Numbered from the stretch's first letter, positions 26,377-38,955 are shown. The stretch is 64,000 bases of DNA from Topomyia yanbarensis (GCF_030247195.1 NC_080671.1:4616501-4680500), one strand, 5' to 3'. The notes: a model not told the origin generated them from the letters alone. Translations and numbers: made by a program.

Positions 26377-26646
26377 TCAAATGGTGGCTGGCAGTTGGAT
26401 CGGCGGGATACCACCACGCGGTAGGGTGGTTCCATTCGATTTTATTTTAATCGAACATATTTCGTGTTCCTCGCCTGATGTGTAACAGAGCGAAGATGGA
26501 ATAGGATCAGCAGGAGAAGGTAAACAGTCGTAAATTTTTGGCATTGAACGGTTTGTGTAAACACTAACGACTACTCCGCTAGGAGAGGAAGTTGTGGAAC
26601 GCATCTGTAATTCGTTGGCAAAAGGAACGTTTATTTTTGTTCTCAT
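26377..26646 (-). CDS. Possible small open frame or exon, 89 codons, unknown
   Basis: An ATG-to-stop frame lies in one of the few stretches free of obvious repeats. The peptide is proline- and serine-rich, with a PSPADPIPSSLCYTSGEEHE segment. An in-frame TGA lies shortly upstream, so it would be either a short gene or a terminal exon of the minus-strand gene at 28818-29239. No convincing acceptor precedes it. Low confidence. Confidence 0.2.
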   Translation of the reverse strand: MRTKINVPFANELQMRSTTSSPSGVVVSVYTNRSMPKIYDCLPSPADPIPSSLCYTSGEEHEICSIKIKSNGTTLPRGGIPPIQLPATI

Positions 26647-26695
26647 TGAAAAGGGTGTTGCTCAATCGTTGGAGCTTGCAAAAATCGGAAGGTTA

Positions 26696-27815
26696 ATATT
26701 GCCTTTCTCATATAGAAAGGTTATGCAATCACTCTGAAAAACGTCAACCTAATCCCGGCCCGGAGGGCCGGGTGTCATATCCCATTCGACTCAGTTCGTC
26801 GAGATCGGAAAAAGTCTGTATGTGTGTGTGTATGTATGTATGTGTGTGTGTATGTGTGTGTATGTGTGTGTATGTGTGTGTGTGTATGTATGTGCGTATG
26901 TGTCAAATAATGTCACTCATTTTTCTCAGAGATGGCTGGACCGATTTGCCCAAACTTAGTCTCAAATGAAAGGTGCAACCTTCCCATCGGCTGCTATTGA
27001 ATTTTGGATCGATCGGAATTCTGGTTCCGGAATTACGGGTTTCAGAGTACGGCCACACAGAAATTTCTCATATAAACTATAGGAAAAATTAAAAATAGAA
27101 TTTTTATTTTTGATGCTAAATGTGTTCAAGGTGCATGAAACGTCGAGATTTGATGCAAACTCGAAAAAAAAATTTGACTACGATTCACTTTTTTGGATTT
27201 TGGCACATTTTTGCCTTTCTCATATAGAAAGGTTATGCAATCACTCTGAAAAACGTCAACCTAATCCCGGCCAAATTTTTTTTTCGACTCGTTTAGGGTT
27301 TCTGGATTTTAACAGAGGCGTAGTTGATGGTTTACGGAGAGGGGTTACACCCCCCCCCCCCTCTACTGTTCGCGCCCCTCCTTTAAAAATCTCCTTAAAT
27401 CACCCCTCAGACCACCACCCCATCCAGCCCTCATACCCCTCCCTTTCAACCCCGTCATCTTTAAACCACCACTGTATCACAAAGCATAATAATTTAAGCT
27501 GGAGAGTCGTTCGTTCATGGGACTTTCGCCCTCTTCACATACCCAGCCCCGCATGACAAAATGAGTTAGCAAGCAGATAACATTGATCTAATGCTGATTA
27601 GGCTAATGGAGTATGATATTTTTTTGTTTCAAGTGTTTCACCGTCGACACGTAGCTCATCAAGTTCGTGGCTGGCATGCCATTGTGTATAAGTGCAAAGT
27701 GTACTAAGAATGTAATGGACATTTCCACAATTATGTTGAACATAAAAAGCCTCCGTGCCATAGTTTAGAGAAATGAGAAAGGCACAATTGCACCGCTAGG
27801 TGGATTAAAACAGGT
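26696..27815 (-). mobile_element. Inverted, rearranged copy of the AATCCACCTAG-family repeat
   Basis: On the minus strand it runs from TTTTAATCCACCTAGCGGTG (27815 side) to the AGAAAGGC end near 26700. It contains a TATG/TGTG microsatellite (26817-26893), a duplicated end at 27210-27265 (nested copy), and a C-rich tract at 27350-27440. Open frames here are by-products of the microsatellite and C-tract. Confidence 0.65.
26817..26893. repeat. (TG)n/(TATG)n microsatellite
   Basis: Alternating TG and TATG units, the usual tail of this repeat family. Confidence 0.9.
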
Positions 27816-28440
27816 TTTTTTTATACGTTGTTTTGTATACAACTATGCTCTGCCGTTCTCGCTTTTACCTGGGTGTACTACAAAAAATAAACTTATTACG
27901 CCCAAGTTTGAATGAGTTTAGCACCGACTACACTGATGTAGTTGAATATCAAAAACAAAAAATACCATTAGATTGAACCTGGAATGTAACAAATGAAATC
28001 GTTGTTTTTATTGGGTAAACACGCATCTACCCACTGCGTGATGTTCGTTAGACAGCCAACCCAACCAATAAAAAGATAATTTCCATTTTGTATACACGTT
28101 AAGGCAACTGACTTGTAACAATAAACGACGGCTATTCTCGTGCGTGTCTTTCACTTCTTGGTGGTTCGCGGGAACGTGCAACTCGTTGCTTTAAATGGAG
28201 CAATACAGGCTATTGGAAATAACAAGTGGCAGTTTGGCTGGATTCAGGTTGGCACGGTAACAAACAAACAGCAGTGTATAAAAGCATGGCCTTCTTCCAT
28301 TCCGCGAATGAATTTTTTCGATCGTACCGATTGGTTTCAAAAGTAAGCAATTTGCTTTTCGTTGGATATAAACATCTACAGGATTATTATCAAAAAGTAT
28401 GGAAAGTTAGACAAACAAGTCATCGATTAGATTGAAAAAT
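27816..28440. other. Low-repeat stretch, no supported gene
   Basis: Contains GTGTATAAAAGC near 28274-28285, a good TATA-box match, but no initiator or downstream coding frame confirms a promoter. Could be intronic to the minus-strand gene. Confidence 0.3.
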
Positions 28441-28817
28441 GTGAATAATTTTTGTATCATATTGATCAGTAACAAGAACGTTATAATTTCGACACGACAC
28501 AACATTGAACCCGTATTGAGAAAATCTCTTCGAATCCTTCTCGTATGAGAGCCATTGACGAGTTTCCGTATTCGATTGGAATGACACAGACAGATAAATG
28601 CTGATTGCCCAATAATCTGTGTTTTAGCTTTGGATGATTTTGTTGGTTGCAGCTGATGTTATTTTCTCTTGAGGGTTTCCTAGCACAGCTTTCCATAGTG
28701 TGCAGAACTGACACGTGGCAGTTTGTTAGCCATATGTGCACAGTGTGGTCTGTGCGTGGAGGGTGCCGTGTTACAAGGTTACAAAGGAAGAAATAGAGTG
28801 TTTAGCCGCATTCTTAC

Positions 28818-29239
28818 CACCCGAGCATCATTGGGAATGCCGGGAAGAAGTTCCTACAAGCTTTACTGGACACCACTTCGTCGTCTTGTGATATGAATCT
28901 GTGGATTGCGTTATCAAGTGTACCAGGAGACAAATCGGTCTTGGTTTTAAAGTCATAATGTTCAACAAAGTATGCCATGTTTTTCCTGTAGATAAATTGA
29001 TCTAGTAAGACATGATCTTTGAACTGTATCACTGCACCATTCCGACATATTGAAGCTGAATGAGATTCACATCACATGTGAACACTCAGTTCATTTGTGA
29101 CATCACCGCCAAGTATTCAATTGTTGGGAAGTGACCACTTCTCTCGTTTCCCTACGTACGCAGAGAACTCCATATAGCAACAGGATCCAGTGAAAACAAT
29201 TTCTTTGGTGGCAAAGCCGACCCATTGACACTCAGGTCA
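28818..29239 (-). CDS. Two internal exons of an unrecognised host gene (partial)
   Basis: Reading the minus strand, exon 1 is 29239-29160 (80 bases) and exon 2 is 29055-28818 (238 bases), separated by a 104-base intron with donor C|GTACGT and acceptor CTCATTCAG|CT. The donor after exon 2 is GGGTG|GTAAGA. A CTAAT branch-like site precedes the AATTAG acceptor of exon 1. Phases agree: exon 1 leaves one base, exon 2 starts with two, and both stay open. The peptide of about 105 residues contains SLDPVAIWSSLPSICRNG, then a tyrosine- and histidine-rich middle, then SSKACRNFFPAFPMMLG. It does not resemble a transposon protein and I do not recognise the family. The next exons in either direction are not resolved; 28441-28700 has coding-like frames, but none joins unambiguously. 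Confidence 0.55.
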
Positions 29240-30113
29240 CTAATTATTTTCACAACTATTAGCTTACAAGGTGCAATGCTTTATTTCTGTGCCGCGGAAC
29301 GAATAAAGAGGTAAGAACCAGGGCAGGTGGAACTGAGCCAAAAATGTTTGAATGCCTCTATCGGAAAATTCGCTCAGTGTAGTGTAGGGACATGGCAGAT
29401 CGGTGGAATGGGATATAAAAAACAATTTGTATTTTCTGTTTTAAAATCGCACTAAAAGGCGGCAAGAGTAAGCTTCGAGCGACTTTTAGTTCTTAAAGAT
29501 CCGGTGCAATGCTATGATGGCTGATTGGGAATGGGAAAAGTTACTAATGAGGTGGGCTATAGAGGTCGGTGTCGTTTTAACAGCTTGTGAATCATGCAGA
29601 GGTTCCGCCTGTTTTTTTAATTACTGCTTGTGGGCAATTTTGTGCTAAACGCTGTAGATGGTGCGTGGTGCTTTATTCGTTGTTGCATGCAAACGATTAA
29701 TTAGATTATTGTGATTCACATTGTGTTGATTAAGTCGTGGCCATTAACATTTTTGAAACGGTGTGTAAGACACTGGGCACTAGCCAGTCTCAATACCAGA
29801 TGCTTTAAAAAAATCGTCACGTGCAAAAGGTTGTTCGTTATTGCAAACCAACTATTCCGGCAAAGCAAACCTTGCAATCATATTGTAAAATTGTTGGTTT
29901 AGCAATAGTGGTCGTCAACTAAATCAAAAATTCAGTTAAAAGGAGATAATTATTTGGAGTGTTCCACGAAGAAAACATTCCCAATTAATCCCATTCGGTT
30001 TTTTACAGCTATTTGAAAATGTTGTGTTTTTTTGCTCAAATTTAAGAGAATACAATTTAAAAAATCAGTATTGGGGCTATTTAAAAGATCTTATATGAAA
30101 AGAATAATTTGAG
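29240..30113. other. Presumed intron or flank of the minus-strand host gene
   Basis: No recurrent repeat and no clear next exon. A CTAAT branch-like site just upstream (minus sense) of 29239 supports the exon boundary. Confidence 0.35.
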
Positions 30114-30345
30114 ACGACGCTGGTAGTTGAGTGTTATGCGTGACCGCCACTCGTTCCAGTTGGCATGGGTTCAATTCCAGCCAAGGTCATTGCGATTTTT
30201 CTGAGGTGTTAAAATCTGTGGTGACGTCTTCCTTCGGAAGGGAAGTAAAGCGGTTAGTTCCTGGTCCATGCGTTGATGGATCGATATCTAGTCCAGAAGT
30301 GAAGTCACTTCTCTGGCGTCGGTAAAGAAGAAGTAGTATCCAACT
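30114..30345 (+). mobile_element. tRNA-derived SINE
   Basis: Pol III A-box-like TGGTAGTTGAGTG at 30121-30133 and B box GGTTCAATTCC at 30168-30178, spaced as in tRNA genes, then a body with TCCTTCGGAAGGGAAGTAAAG. It cannot fold as a full tRNA. The body is the kind seen in Aedes SINEs (Feilai-like); the exact name is my recollection. Confidence 0.75.
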
Positions 30346-30358
30346 TGTTGTATACTTA

Positions 30359-30528
30359 TGGGGTTTTCGATTGATTGACACCTATGTAGTGGAGTGCACT
30401 GAAACTGCACCGTTTTGCACTTTCTAGCAGAAGTGCTGAAAACTGGGTATGTTCCATTGACACTTCTGCTAGAAAGTGCAAAACCAGTGCAATCTACTAC
30501 ACCGGTGTCAATCAATCGAAAATCCCAT
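30359..30528. mobile_element. 170-bp hairpin MITE
   Basis: GGGGTTTTCGATTGATTGAC at the left is inverted at the right end, and TTGCACTTTCTAGCAGAAGTG is mirrored near 30460-30483. The whole unit folds on itself. Confidence 0.75.
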
Positions 30529-33114
30529 TACTAACAAATATCCTCCACCCGTGATACTTGTGGAGTGCGCGCAGTAGTATATACGGACTCTAGCAAAAGC
30601 AATTATTGGACTGACCATTCCTTCACTTTCCTCCCGCGATTTACGTTAGGGCATAAAGCAAATAATAACTAGAGACCCCACTATAAAGGATTCATAATTA
30701 CACTCAATTAGCGCCATCCTTTCGAAGCTGCGGTTGTTGGGTGTACTATATATAATATACTGTGCGCATTTCACATCGTATAATCAACAAGGCCTTGAGA
30801 ATTTCAATATCTGACAATCAAAATAAAAAACGGATGTTTTCGGTGATTTTTCTGAACATTTGTGTACAGCCAATGCGTTTTGCAAAATCGTGATAATGCT
30901 TCATCCGCAGTGTTCTGCTAAGGAAAAGGTGTGAAAATTGTTATCATTGTGATCCAGAATTATACGTTTTTTACTGTTCGGAACGTTTAATAATTCGGTA
31001 TGGAAAACTATCCATATAACGCAGAAAAAACCATGTCCGCCTCCTGGAGAACGATTCCAAAAATATAGTTAATAAAGGTTAAGGATCCGAACGCAAGGTT
31101 GGAATTACACAATTAGGAATTTACACTAAACTTTTTGCAGATCGAATGTATCAGCGGTTCCTCTTATTTGGATTGAAATTTCTCTCGCGTAGTAGACCAA
31201 ATATTTTGCAAAATTCTCTGCAATAGAACACAGCGCGTCAAAGATGCTTTATAAGTTTTTGATACGGAGTCAATTTATGAAGAGCAGACTGGCGATGGGA
31301 TGATCTACTGCCTGTCCAATAGGACAAATTAATCGCTATGTTAGGACTATTTAGATATCAGTTTATTTTTAAAATTATCCAATTGTTTAGCCCTTAGCAT
31401 AGGACTTCATTTATATGTACTTTCAGTCGTCGAGGACGTAAAATAATATAATAATAAAGTGGAATGTTGGTCTTATACTCTGATTTTTTCCAGCAGAATT
31501 TTAAAAATGGCTATCAACATATGCAATTTTGCTTGGCCTTATTTTTAAGAAAATGAAAAATCCAATTAATCAGTGTGATGCTAAAACAAACTTCTGAATA
31601 TGACGATTCAACAAATGTCGCAACCAACTCGTCTTAAGTGTGTTAAGTTGCAGAAATTTTTTTAGTTTTCTAGAGAACATTACAAGGCTGGTAAATCAAG
31701 CCACTTAACTGTAATATTGCTTAGCGTCTCAGTGTTCCTTTTATAAAGCATAAGCATTAAAGATTGCCCGTAGTTGCTACTCCGTTATAGACCAGAAATT
31801 AGGTTGCATTATGGGCCACATTGTGCAATCTATATCCCTGCGGAAGTTGCGCTTATGGGCCACTGAACGAGCAGGCGCTGGTGTCCTAAGACGATTTCGC
31901 TAGATTTTCAGAGCAGCGTGCACTCAGTGCACTAGCGCGACTGCCGGAAGCATATTGATCCCTGCATGCTTTCAGTGTTCCTTTTATAGAACATACAAAC
32001 TAAGCATTGAATTATATTAACAATTTCTAGTGAACAATGGGTTTGGGTTTCTTGAAAAATACCGAAGATGCTGAAAACAATTAAGAAATGGATTCTCTGT
32101 TAAACACATTTAGTATATACTTTTATGTACTTCATCATCTCTGAGACTTTTTGATCAACTGCTTCTTTTGGTTTTGTGGAACAGAGGTAAGGCGTTAGTT
32201 CCATGTGTATCCGATCCCAAGCAGGAGCCAATTCTAGTTTCTTTAGGACCATGCTACTAGTATTGTATTTGTCCTGTACACTGACAAACTGTAGTGATTA
32301 TCGAACAAGGTCATGTGCATGCAATTGCTCCACACCAAACTATCTGAAAGAATAATTTTGGAATAAAACACGGAACTTATGCCATTTATTACTCCATCAA
32401 ATAACTATTACCGTTGACAATTCGAAAATAACAAACGAAAAAAAGGCCATGACAACAACTGTTTGAAAGAGACAATTGAAATGAGCAGGGAATGGGTTCA
32501 GTGTTCTCACTTATTTGAGGGCGCATTTCCACACCCATTCACCACCAGATAGCGCTTCTGATGTCCAAGAGAGTTCTAATGAGAAATCAGAACAGTGATG
32601 AATCTAGTAAATATTTAATTTAGGGTTAGGGCCTGGCCGGCACCGGTATTGATCAATAAACAATTTAGGATTACCAGGAGTTGTACATTGAAAAATGTTT
32701 CGTTACTCCCAAGCATAATTATCTCCTTATTCCCTGTGCAACTTCAACCAGTCCAGATCGATAACGGAGTAGCGGCCAGGGGTGGTCGCACAAGCTCAAG
32801 CTCAAGCTTATATGACAAGAATGATTTGATTGAGTCCCCCATATTATTTTTTGTTAGATTGCGTCCATTAATCAAATCGAGCTATTATGACCACGATAGC
32901 CATATAAAAGAGTGTGAAATATAACTTCCACTAACCTTGCTATATGAAACGTAAGGTACACAAGTTGTCTTGGAAACGTAAGCGAAGCATCAAACAAATT
33001 ATGCAATCTTCTCATTCCAGTTACTTGTCTCCGAATTGCAAGTGTTAACGTGAATAATCAGATTGAATACGATAATCGAACTTGAAACAAAATATTTTAG
33101 TTTATGAAAACAGT
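30529..33114. other. No gene recognised
   Basis: About 2.6 kb without recurrent repeats. AGTGTTCCTTTTATA recurs at 31730 and 31973. The 91-codon plus frame at 32649-32924 has no recognisable content. Confidence 0.35.
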
Positions 33115-33298
33115 TGAAACAGGCTTCGCCTCATCAGAAACCGACACTAACTTATTGTCGGAATAGATTAGCGCCGGCTTGACGCAAATCCCTTAAAACT
33201 AAAACACACTTTGTGTTTCAATCGAACGACTGATCAAACGTGATGTCCCGTTCGAGCAGAAGTTCTGTTTATACCGATGAGACACAGTGAAGCCGAAA
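33115..33298. mobile_element. Second copy of the MITE at 8815-9021
   Basis: TTGAAACAGGCTTCGCCTCA at the left and GTGAAGCCGAAAC at the right, with internal CCGACACTAACTTA. More degraded than the first copy. Confidence 0.65.
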
Positions 33299-33333
33299 CT
33301 TGTCTTGGCTTAGCAGGTCTATGCGAAAGCACT

Positions 33334-33405
33334 ATGCTATATTTTCACCCTAGTGAGAAATTTTGGTTTTTACCAAATTTTCCTCCTTAGGGTGAAATAT
33401 AGCAT
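33334..33405. repeat. 72-bp palindromic hairpin
   Basis: ATGCTATATTTCACCCTA-like arms pair around a short AAATTTTGG/CCAAAATTT core with a few mismatches. A small hairpin element or relic. Confidence 0.75.
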
Positions 33406-34277
33406 AGAGTTGAAACAGACTAAATCTCAATGCGAGGTTTCCTCAAACTGATAGATTACTCTAAAAACACGTTTACAATGAAAAATAATTATGCTCGTGG
33501 AATTCGTTTATTTTCGGCTTTGCATCACACTGCCAGGAGGCTTAATATTTTCATATTTTGGTCAAATATTGTCTAAAACCATGAAAAACCATTTTGCATC
33601 ACTTGTTATCGTATAAAAAAGCTTAAAAACATGTGAAATAATTTTGGCCATGTATTTGATATAGTTACGCCACTGTGCGCCCGTGCAAAAACTTTCAAAT
33701 CAACTTTTTTGGAATGGGCGCTTCCATCACTGTGCTAGAAGCAAGTTTTACCTTCCAATGCTTAATACAACTTTTCTAGAATTTTTATAATAGTCCAATT
33801 ACGTGGAAAATTATTTTCATTAATACTGGCCCTGGCAGCATTACTCCATCGGAATCCAATCAGGCTAATTGTAATAACTTCAGTTTCAGAGCTAATACTT
33901 GTAACTGCTGGTGCTCAAATGAAATGTAATAGTCACATTTATTAGCTTTACTTGTTTTTGGGAGCCATTCTTACCTAAACCAATAGTTATAGCTGCTAAC
34001 AAATGTTGTTCTCCACAAACAACTTGGGCATGACTGGGTTAATAAACTTGTGTAAACTTTCCAATGAGAGAAGGATTTTCGTGTTTCTTAAGCTCACCAT
34101 TTTCAAGAAAAAATAGTTGTATGAACAAGAAAAAAAAAGTTGGACATGAAAGGGTTAATGGATTTTATTCTCGCTTATCTGTGGTATAATGTATTCAAAG
34201 GGTGTACAAAACAAAAGCATTGGCTTTGCATTGTTTACCCAGAGTTTCTTGAACACTGTAGGTATGCCACTGAGCCT
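33406..34277. other. No gene recognised
   Basis: AT-rich, no recurrent repeat, no supported exon. Confidence 0.4.
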
Positions 34278-34440
34278 CCCGAATAGAAATGTAGTAGCAA
34301 AACCATGATTTTCACTACGACAGTACAGTAATTTTACAATAATTTACAGTAAATTCTAGTGTTATGCTACAATATGAAAACAACAAACTTTAACGTTTCT
34401 ACAGTAAATTTCAATGTAAAATAGATGTTTACAGTAAAAA
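34278..34440. mobile_element. Truncated MITE, CCCGAATAGAAATGTA family
   Basis: Shares ACAGTACAGTAATTTTACAA and GTTATGCTACAATA with 49566-49990, where the element is complete. Its right half was cut off by the repeat starting at 34447. Confidence 0.7.
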
Positions 34441-34446
34441 CCTGTT

Positions 34447-35010
34447 TTAATCCACCTAGTGGTGCGATTGTGGCTTTCTCATATGTCCGAACTATGTTTA
34501 ATTAGCTGGTTATGTTCAATCTAATTGTGGGAAAGTCGATTACATTCTTATTATACTTAGCACGTATCCCGCGACTACAACGGAAGTCGACGCTGACACA
34601 CTTCAAAACAAAAAAGTATAATATTAAATTAGGTTAATCAGCATGAGTTTAATGCTATCTTCATGTGGTCATGTTATGAAATACTGGGGTAATTCAATAG
34701 TAATTCTTCAAAAGGGCTAATGAGACTTTTGTAAACAAACTTATCGTGCTCATTATTCCGCTACCGAGCTGAATTTTATGAAAAATACACATGAATCAAC
34801 ATCTTTACCCTTGGTAGAATCAATTTCAAATGTTTTCTGTGTTGAAATGATAACAAACTAAGAGAAATCAGCAAAACAAAAGTTTGTTTACAAATCTTAT
34901 TAGCCCTATTCAAATGTTGATATGGAATTGGTTCGGAAGTGGAAGATAAGTCAGAAATCCTTTATCTTATTTCGGTATGCGGAGTGGATGAAGGGAATGC
35001 AGGTGTGCTC
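34447..35010 (+). mobile_element. Copy of the AATCCACCTAG-family repeat
   Basis: Starts TTTTAATCCACCTAGTGGTG. GGTTAATCAGCATGAGTT and AGAAATCCTTTATCTTATTT are shared with 46220-46360. Confidence 0.6.
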
Positions 35011-35904
35011 AACCCTATAATGAAAAATAAGCATATTTTAAGCACTGAGATATAACATTTTTAGCAAATCCTTTTAAACCATGAAACTTTGCCGGAATGC
35101 AATTCTTTCCGTTAATTTTGATTCTTTCTATAACATCCAAGACCCGAGTGAGCAGGTTAGCTTTTTCAACTCTAGTATAATGCAAATTAATGATGATTAT
35201 ATTCCACTTCGTAGCACTAAAAGCCGCATATGTTCCAATGTGTGGTTCAGTTGCGAAATTCGTAAAGCTATGGTGGAACGTGATTTGGCTTATAGAGACT
35301 GGCGTAAAGCACCAATAGATTTCAAGGACCAAGCATGCCAGCGGTAAGATGTTCTACGAAATAGAACTAATACTATGATATCAAATGCTAAAGCACACTA
35401 TATGAAGCATTCCCTGGATAGCCGAATCCCACCTAAAGTCCTTTGGAAACGCCTTAAATCGATCGGAGTGGGTAAAGGCGACTCGCAAGCCGCTTGTGGT
35501 TTCCATCCAGATGAAGTAAATCGCATGTTCCTTTCGGGCTACATCAGCGATGAGCAGTACAGCAGTCCACGAAGAACATCTCCAAATTCACCATACAGTT
35601 TCTCATTTCGAGCTGTGCAGTGTTGGGAAGTAGTCAACGCTATATGCGATATCAAATCAAACGCAATTGGGCTCGATGGGCTGTCAATCAATTTTATAAA
35701 AATCATTCTTCCATTGGTTGTGCAACAAATTACTCACATGTTCAACATGATCATCGAAACCTCAATATTTCCTGCGCGCTGGAAACATGCCAAGGTTTTG
35801 CCATTACGTAAGAAGCCGCATCTAAACACGTTGTCAAACCTCAGACCGATTAGTATTCTATGCGCCCTGTCGAAGGCATTCGAGAAGGTACTTAAACAAC
35901 AAAT

Positions 35905-36151
35905 GGCCTGTGTTGAGCCAAAGAGGACCAAGCGCCATTTTGAGGTACTTTATCTAAAATCGATTTAACATCCAATGTAACACCAGGAACTCTAATATCT
36001 ATTATGTTTTTGGAGCTCAAATAGCAAACGAAAGCAAGCAAGTGTTCTTTGACTTTCTACGTAAATGGTAAGTTATCGAAAAATGAATTTTGGAACGAAA
36101 AATACACGAAAAAAATTATGGCGCTTAGCTCGGTTTGGCTTAACGCAGGCC
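35905..36151. mobile_element. 247-bp MITE inside the reverse transcriptase
   Basis: GGCCTGTGTTGAGCCAAA at the left and TTTGGCTTAACGCAGGCC at the right are inverted, and similarity continues for about 36 bases (AAGCGCCAT). It separates RT residues that are contiguous in related elements. No clean target duplication. Confidence 0.75.
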
Positions 36152-36994
36152 AAAGGTCGTCCTTCATCACTGAGAATAACCTGCTAACAGAATACCAAGC
36201 AGGTTTCCGGAAAGGTCAGAGCATCCAATCCGCGGAACTCCGTGTGCATGACGACTTAGCGGCCACGATTGACAAAAAAGGTATTGCAATATTGCTATTG
36301 CTTGATTTTTCGAAAGCTTTTGATACCATTCCCCATCGTAAACTTTGCTCTAAACTGAAAACGCAGTTCAACTTTTCCGTATCTGCTGTGAATCTATTGG
36401 AGTCTTATTTGGAAGAACGAAGCCAAACAGTGTTCTGTGAGGACCAGGTATCTGAGATTGGGTATTCCCTTTCTGGTGTACCACAAGGTTCGGTGCTTAG
36501 ACCTTTGCTGTTCTGCTGCCACATCAACGACTTACCTTCTGCTCTCAAATATTGCTCGATTCAACTCTATGCGGATGATGTTCAATTGTATATTGGTCGC
36601 CATGATATCCCGGCGGACGAGCTCATCCGAATGGTGAATGAAGATCTCAAAAGGATTGTCAAGTGGTCTCAACGGAACCAGCTATTCGTTAACCAGTCGA
36701 AAAATAAAGCGTTGTTCGTGAAAGGTCGACGAAGGCATTTATCTCGGAATGAACCACTACCACCAATCACCATGGATGGACAGCTTATACAATGGACGGA
36801 TACAGCGAAAAATCTCGGGTTTATGTTTCAAGCAGATTTCGGATGGGACAGTCTAATAACTCAACAGTGCGGCAAAATATATGCAAGCCTTCGTACTCTG
36901 TATGGATGTACTTCCATCGCTCCTATCGACACGGGCCTGAAACTGTTTAAGAGTCTGATGATTATTGCCCCATTTCCTTTCTGGGGACATACTA

Positions 36995-38233
36995 CACTGA
37001 AAGCCATTCGATGAAGAAAATAACAAAACAAATTTTTGTTTTCCTAATTAGTTGATTTCAACAGAAAAATGAATAACGTAACTAAATTTTCTCTTAATTT
37101 TGAGAGATTCTCAAATAATAGTTATTGAAAATTATTATTGATTTTGATTCAAGACGCACATCATACGAAATGACAGCAAGTAGCTAAGATGCACACCTTA
37201 CTGAAATACATCAAGGTAGCGACAGCAACTATGTTCATACACGCTGGGCATAACGGTTAAGCACGTAGGTAGTTGTCTCAGCTTGGAAAGCTTGTTTTAT
37301 CCTGGACGCAACTACCTGAACCAGTACACAAAAAAAACAGAAATTCAACTGACCTCATTTTGGTTTTACCTAGTTTTTCTTTAAAAACATTTCAATAAAG
37401 GGATGATTTTTATTGACATTTTTTTCAATACATGTGCACTGAAAATTGAAAGTATTGTCGAAAATTGTCAAAATCATTCTATTTCGGATTTAATCGATTA
37501 TATAGTAACATTTCAATTATTAACCAATGTAATATGTAATATGATAATTATTTTTCATCGTTTGAGATTCCTAACTAGATGTGGAATAAGTATGAAGTTT
37601 TTTTTGTAGTGCTGGATAGTGTTTGTGACTAAATAGAAAAAAAATATACCTTTATTCTAAAATTCAAATCAATCAATTTCCAACAATCCTTAAATACCTT
37701 TGGCTATTTCGTCTCATTTAAGATTGCAGTTTATAAAAAGATAACATTATGAGAAACATAACTCTGTATTATATTTACGTGTGAATTACTGACATACGGA
37801 ATTTTTCAACAATTTAATTCCATACCTTTCATCCGTCGGTCGGTGAAACAAAACGTTTGAAATATCCTATGTTGTATTTTACGATGAAGCAGTTTAATTC
37901 AACAATGAGATTAGTTGAATTCTAGTCGTTTGTGTCTTGGCTGAAAAGGTAGTGTAACGGCATATGCAATTGTGTCTGGACTAAAACAAGCGTTAGAAGC
38001 TGAGACAAGCGTTTCAAGCTTTAGCTCATGTAGCTTTTCAAGTTTTGTGCTTTAGCTTTTTAAGTTTTGTGCTAGGATGAAACGTTCGTGTCCAGACTGA
38101 AACTGACAGCATCAAACCAACAACGTTGGATTATTGTTTGCAACAAAAATTTAGTTCGCCCAAATACTAACTAGACGAAACCAAAAACTCAACTAATTTT
38201 TTAGTTGAAATTGTGATGAATCGGTTTTCCGTG
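36995..38233. mobile_element. 1.24-kb TA-flanked inverted-repeat element
   Basis: Ends CACTGAAAGCCATTCGATGA and TGATGAATCGGTTTTCCGTG are imperfect inverted repeats; TA flanks both sides (36993-36994, 38234-38235). Subterminal AATTAGTTGATTTCAAC and its inverse recur. No transposase. It cuts the retrotransposon between the RT core and its C-terminal region. Confidence 0.75.
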
Positions 38234-38650
38234 TACATGTCAACCTAAGTGCAAACGCCATGGATAGGATGCGCGTTGCATTGAATAGCTGTGTGCGGTT
38301 TATATATGGTCTAAACCGCTATGCACATGTCACCCATTTGCAGAAGACCCTAATAGGATGCCCACTAGCTAACTTTTACGCATACCATTCCTGCATGTTC
38401 ATTCGAAAGCTGACCAAAATGCACTCCCCGCCACTACTCTTCCAGAAACTGTTGCCGTTTCAGGGACGTCGACGACAGAACCTGATTATTCCAGCCAATA
38501 TCAATCCTTGAGCGGTTCAATATTTTGCCCTCCCAGCATCCAAATCCAACTCTGCCTTTTCCTGCTACGAGCTCCACTGCCACCCAAATGGTACCCACAT
38601 CATTTCACAGTACTTATTTACAGCGGTACCTGTCTCATTTATGTGGTTTT

Positions 38651-38753
38651 CGTTTGAAGCGAAACTGAGTCAGTTCCTAACCCCAACTGCTGTCAAAATG
38701 TATGAACTGACAGCAGTTGGGGTTAGAACCTGACTCAGTTTCAGGTTCAAGCG
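38651..38753. repeat. 103-bp hairpin MITE
   Basis: GAAACTGAGTCAGTTCCTAA, then CCCCAACTGCTGTCA, pair with TGACAGCAGTTGGGG and the segment after it around a short loop. Confidence 0.85.
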
Positions 38754-38805
38754 AAATCGCCATTAGCCGCCGCTACACGCCACGGGTAGAGTAGCCAGTA
38801 AAAGG

Positions 38806-38955
38806 GTTAGCAAACGGATATAGCCGAGCTGTCAAACTTCGGAGGTGTTCGGTTCATCTCCGGTGCCGACTTACGAATATGTCACCGTTTTAGGCTCAGC
38901 TCCAGGCCCTGATCCTTCTTTCTGCTCTGACAATCAAAGAAATAAGAAGTGCGCG
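38806..38955 (+). mobile_element. tRNA-Leu-like SINE
   Basis: TAGCCGAGCTG (38821-38831) resembles the A box of tRNA-Leu/Ser, and GGTTCATCTCC (38851-38861) is a B box. The 3' acceptor arm is not complementary, so it is not a working tRNA. Confidence 0.5.

Noticed and set aside
26772..26969. Open frame with CVCVCMYVC repeats
   Set aside because: It is translated TG/TATG microsatellite in a repeat tail.
27110..27556. 148-codon proline-rich frame
   Set aside because: It covers the nested end and C-rich tract of the AATCCACCTAG repeat; no independent support for coding.
28274..28285. TATAAAAG as a core promoter
   Set aside because: Good motif, but no initiator, no coding exon downstream on the plus strand, and such matches are expected by chance in AT-rich DNA.
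30114..30200. A functional tRNA gene
   Set aside because: A and B boxes are present, but no acceptor stem or proper anticodon arm forms, and a SINE body follows.
35015..35332. 105-codon minus-strand frame
   Set aside because: It is antisense to the L2-like RT linker coding region on the plus strand.
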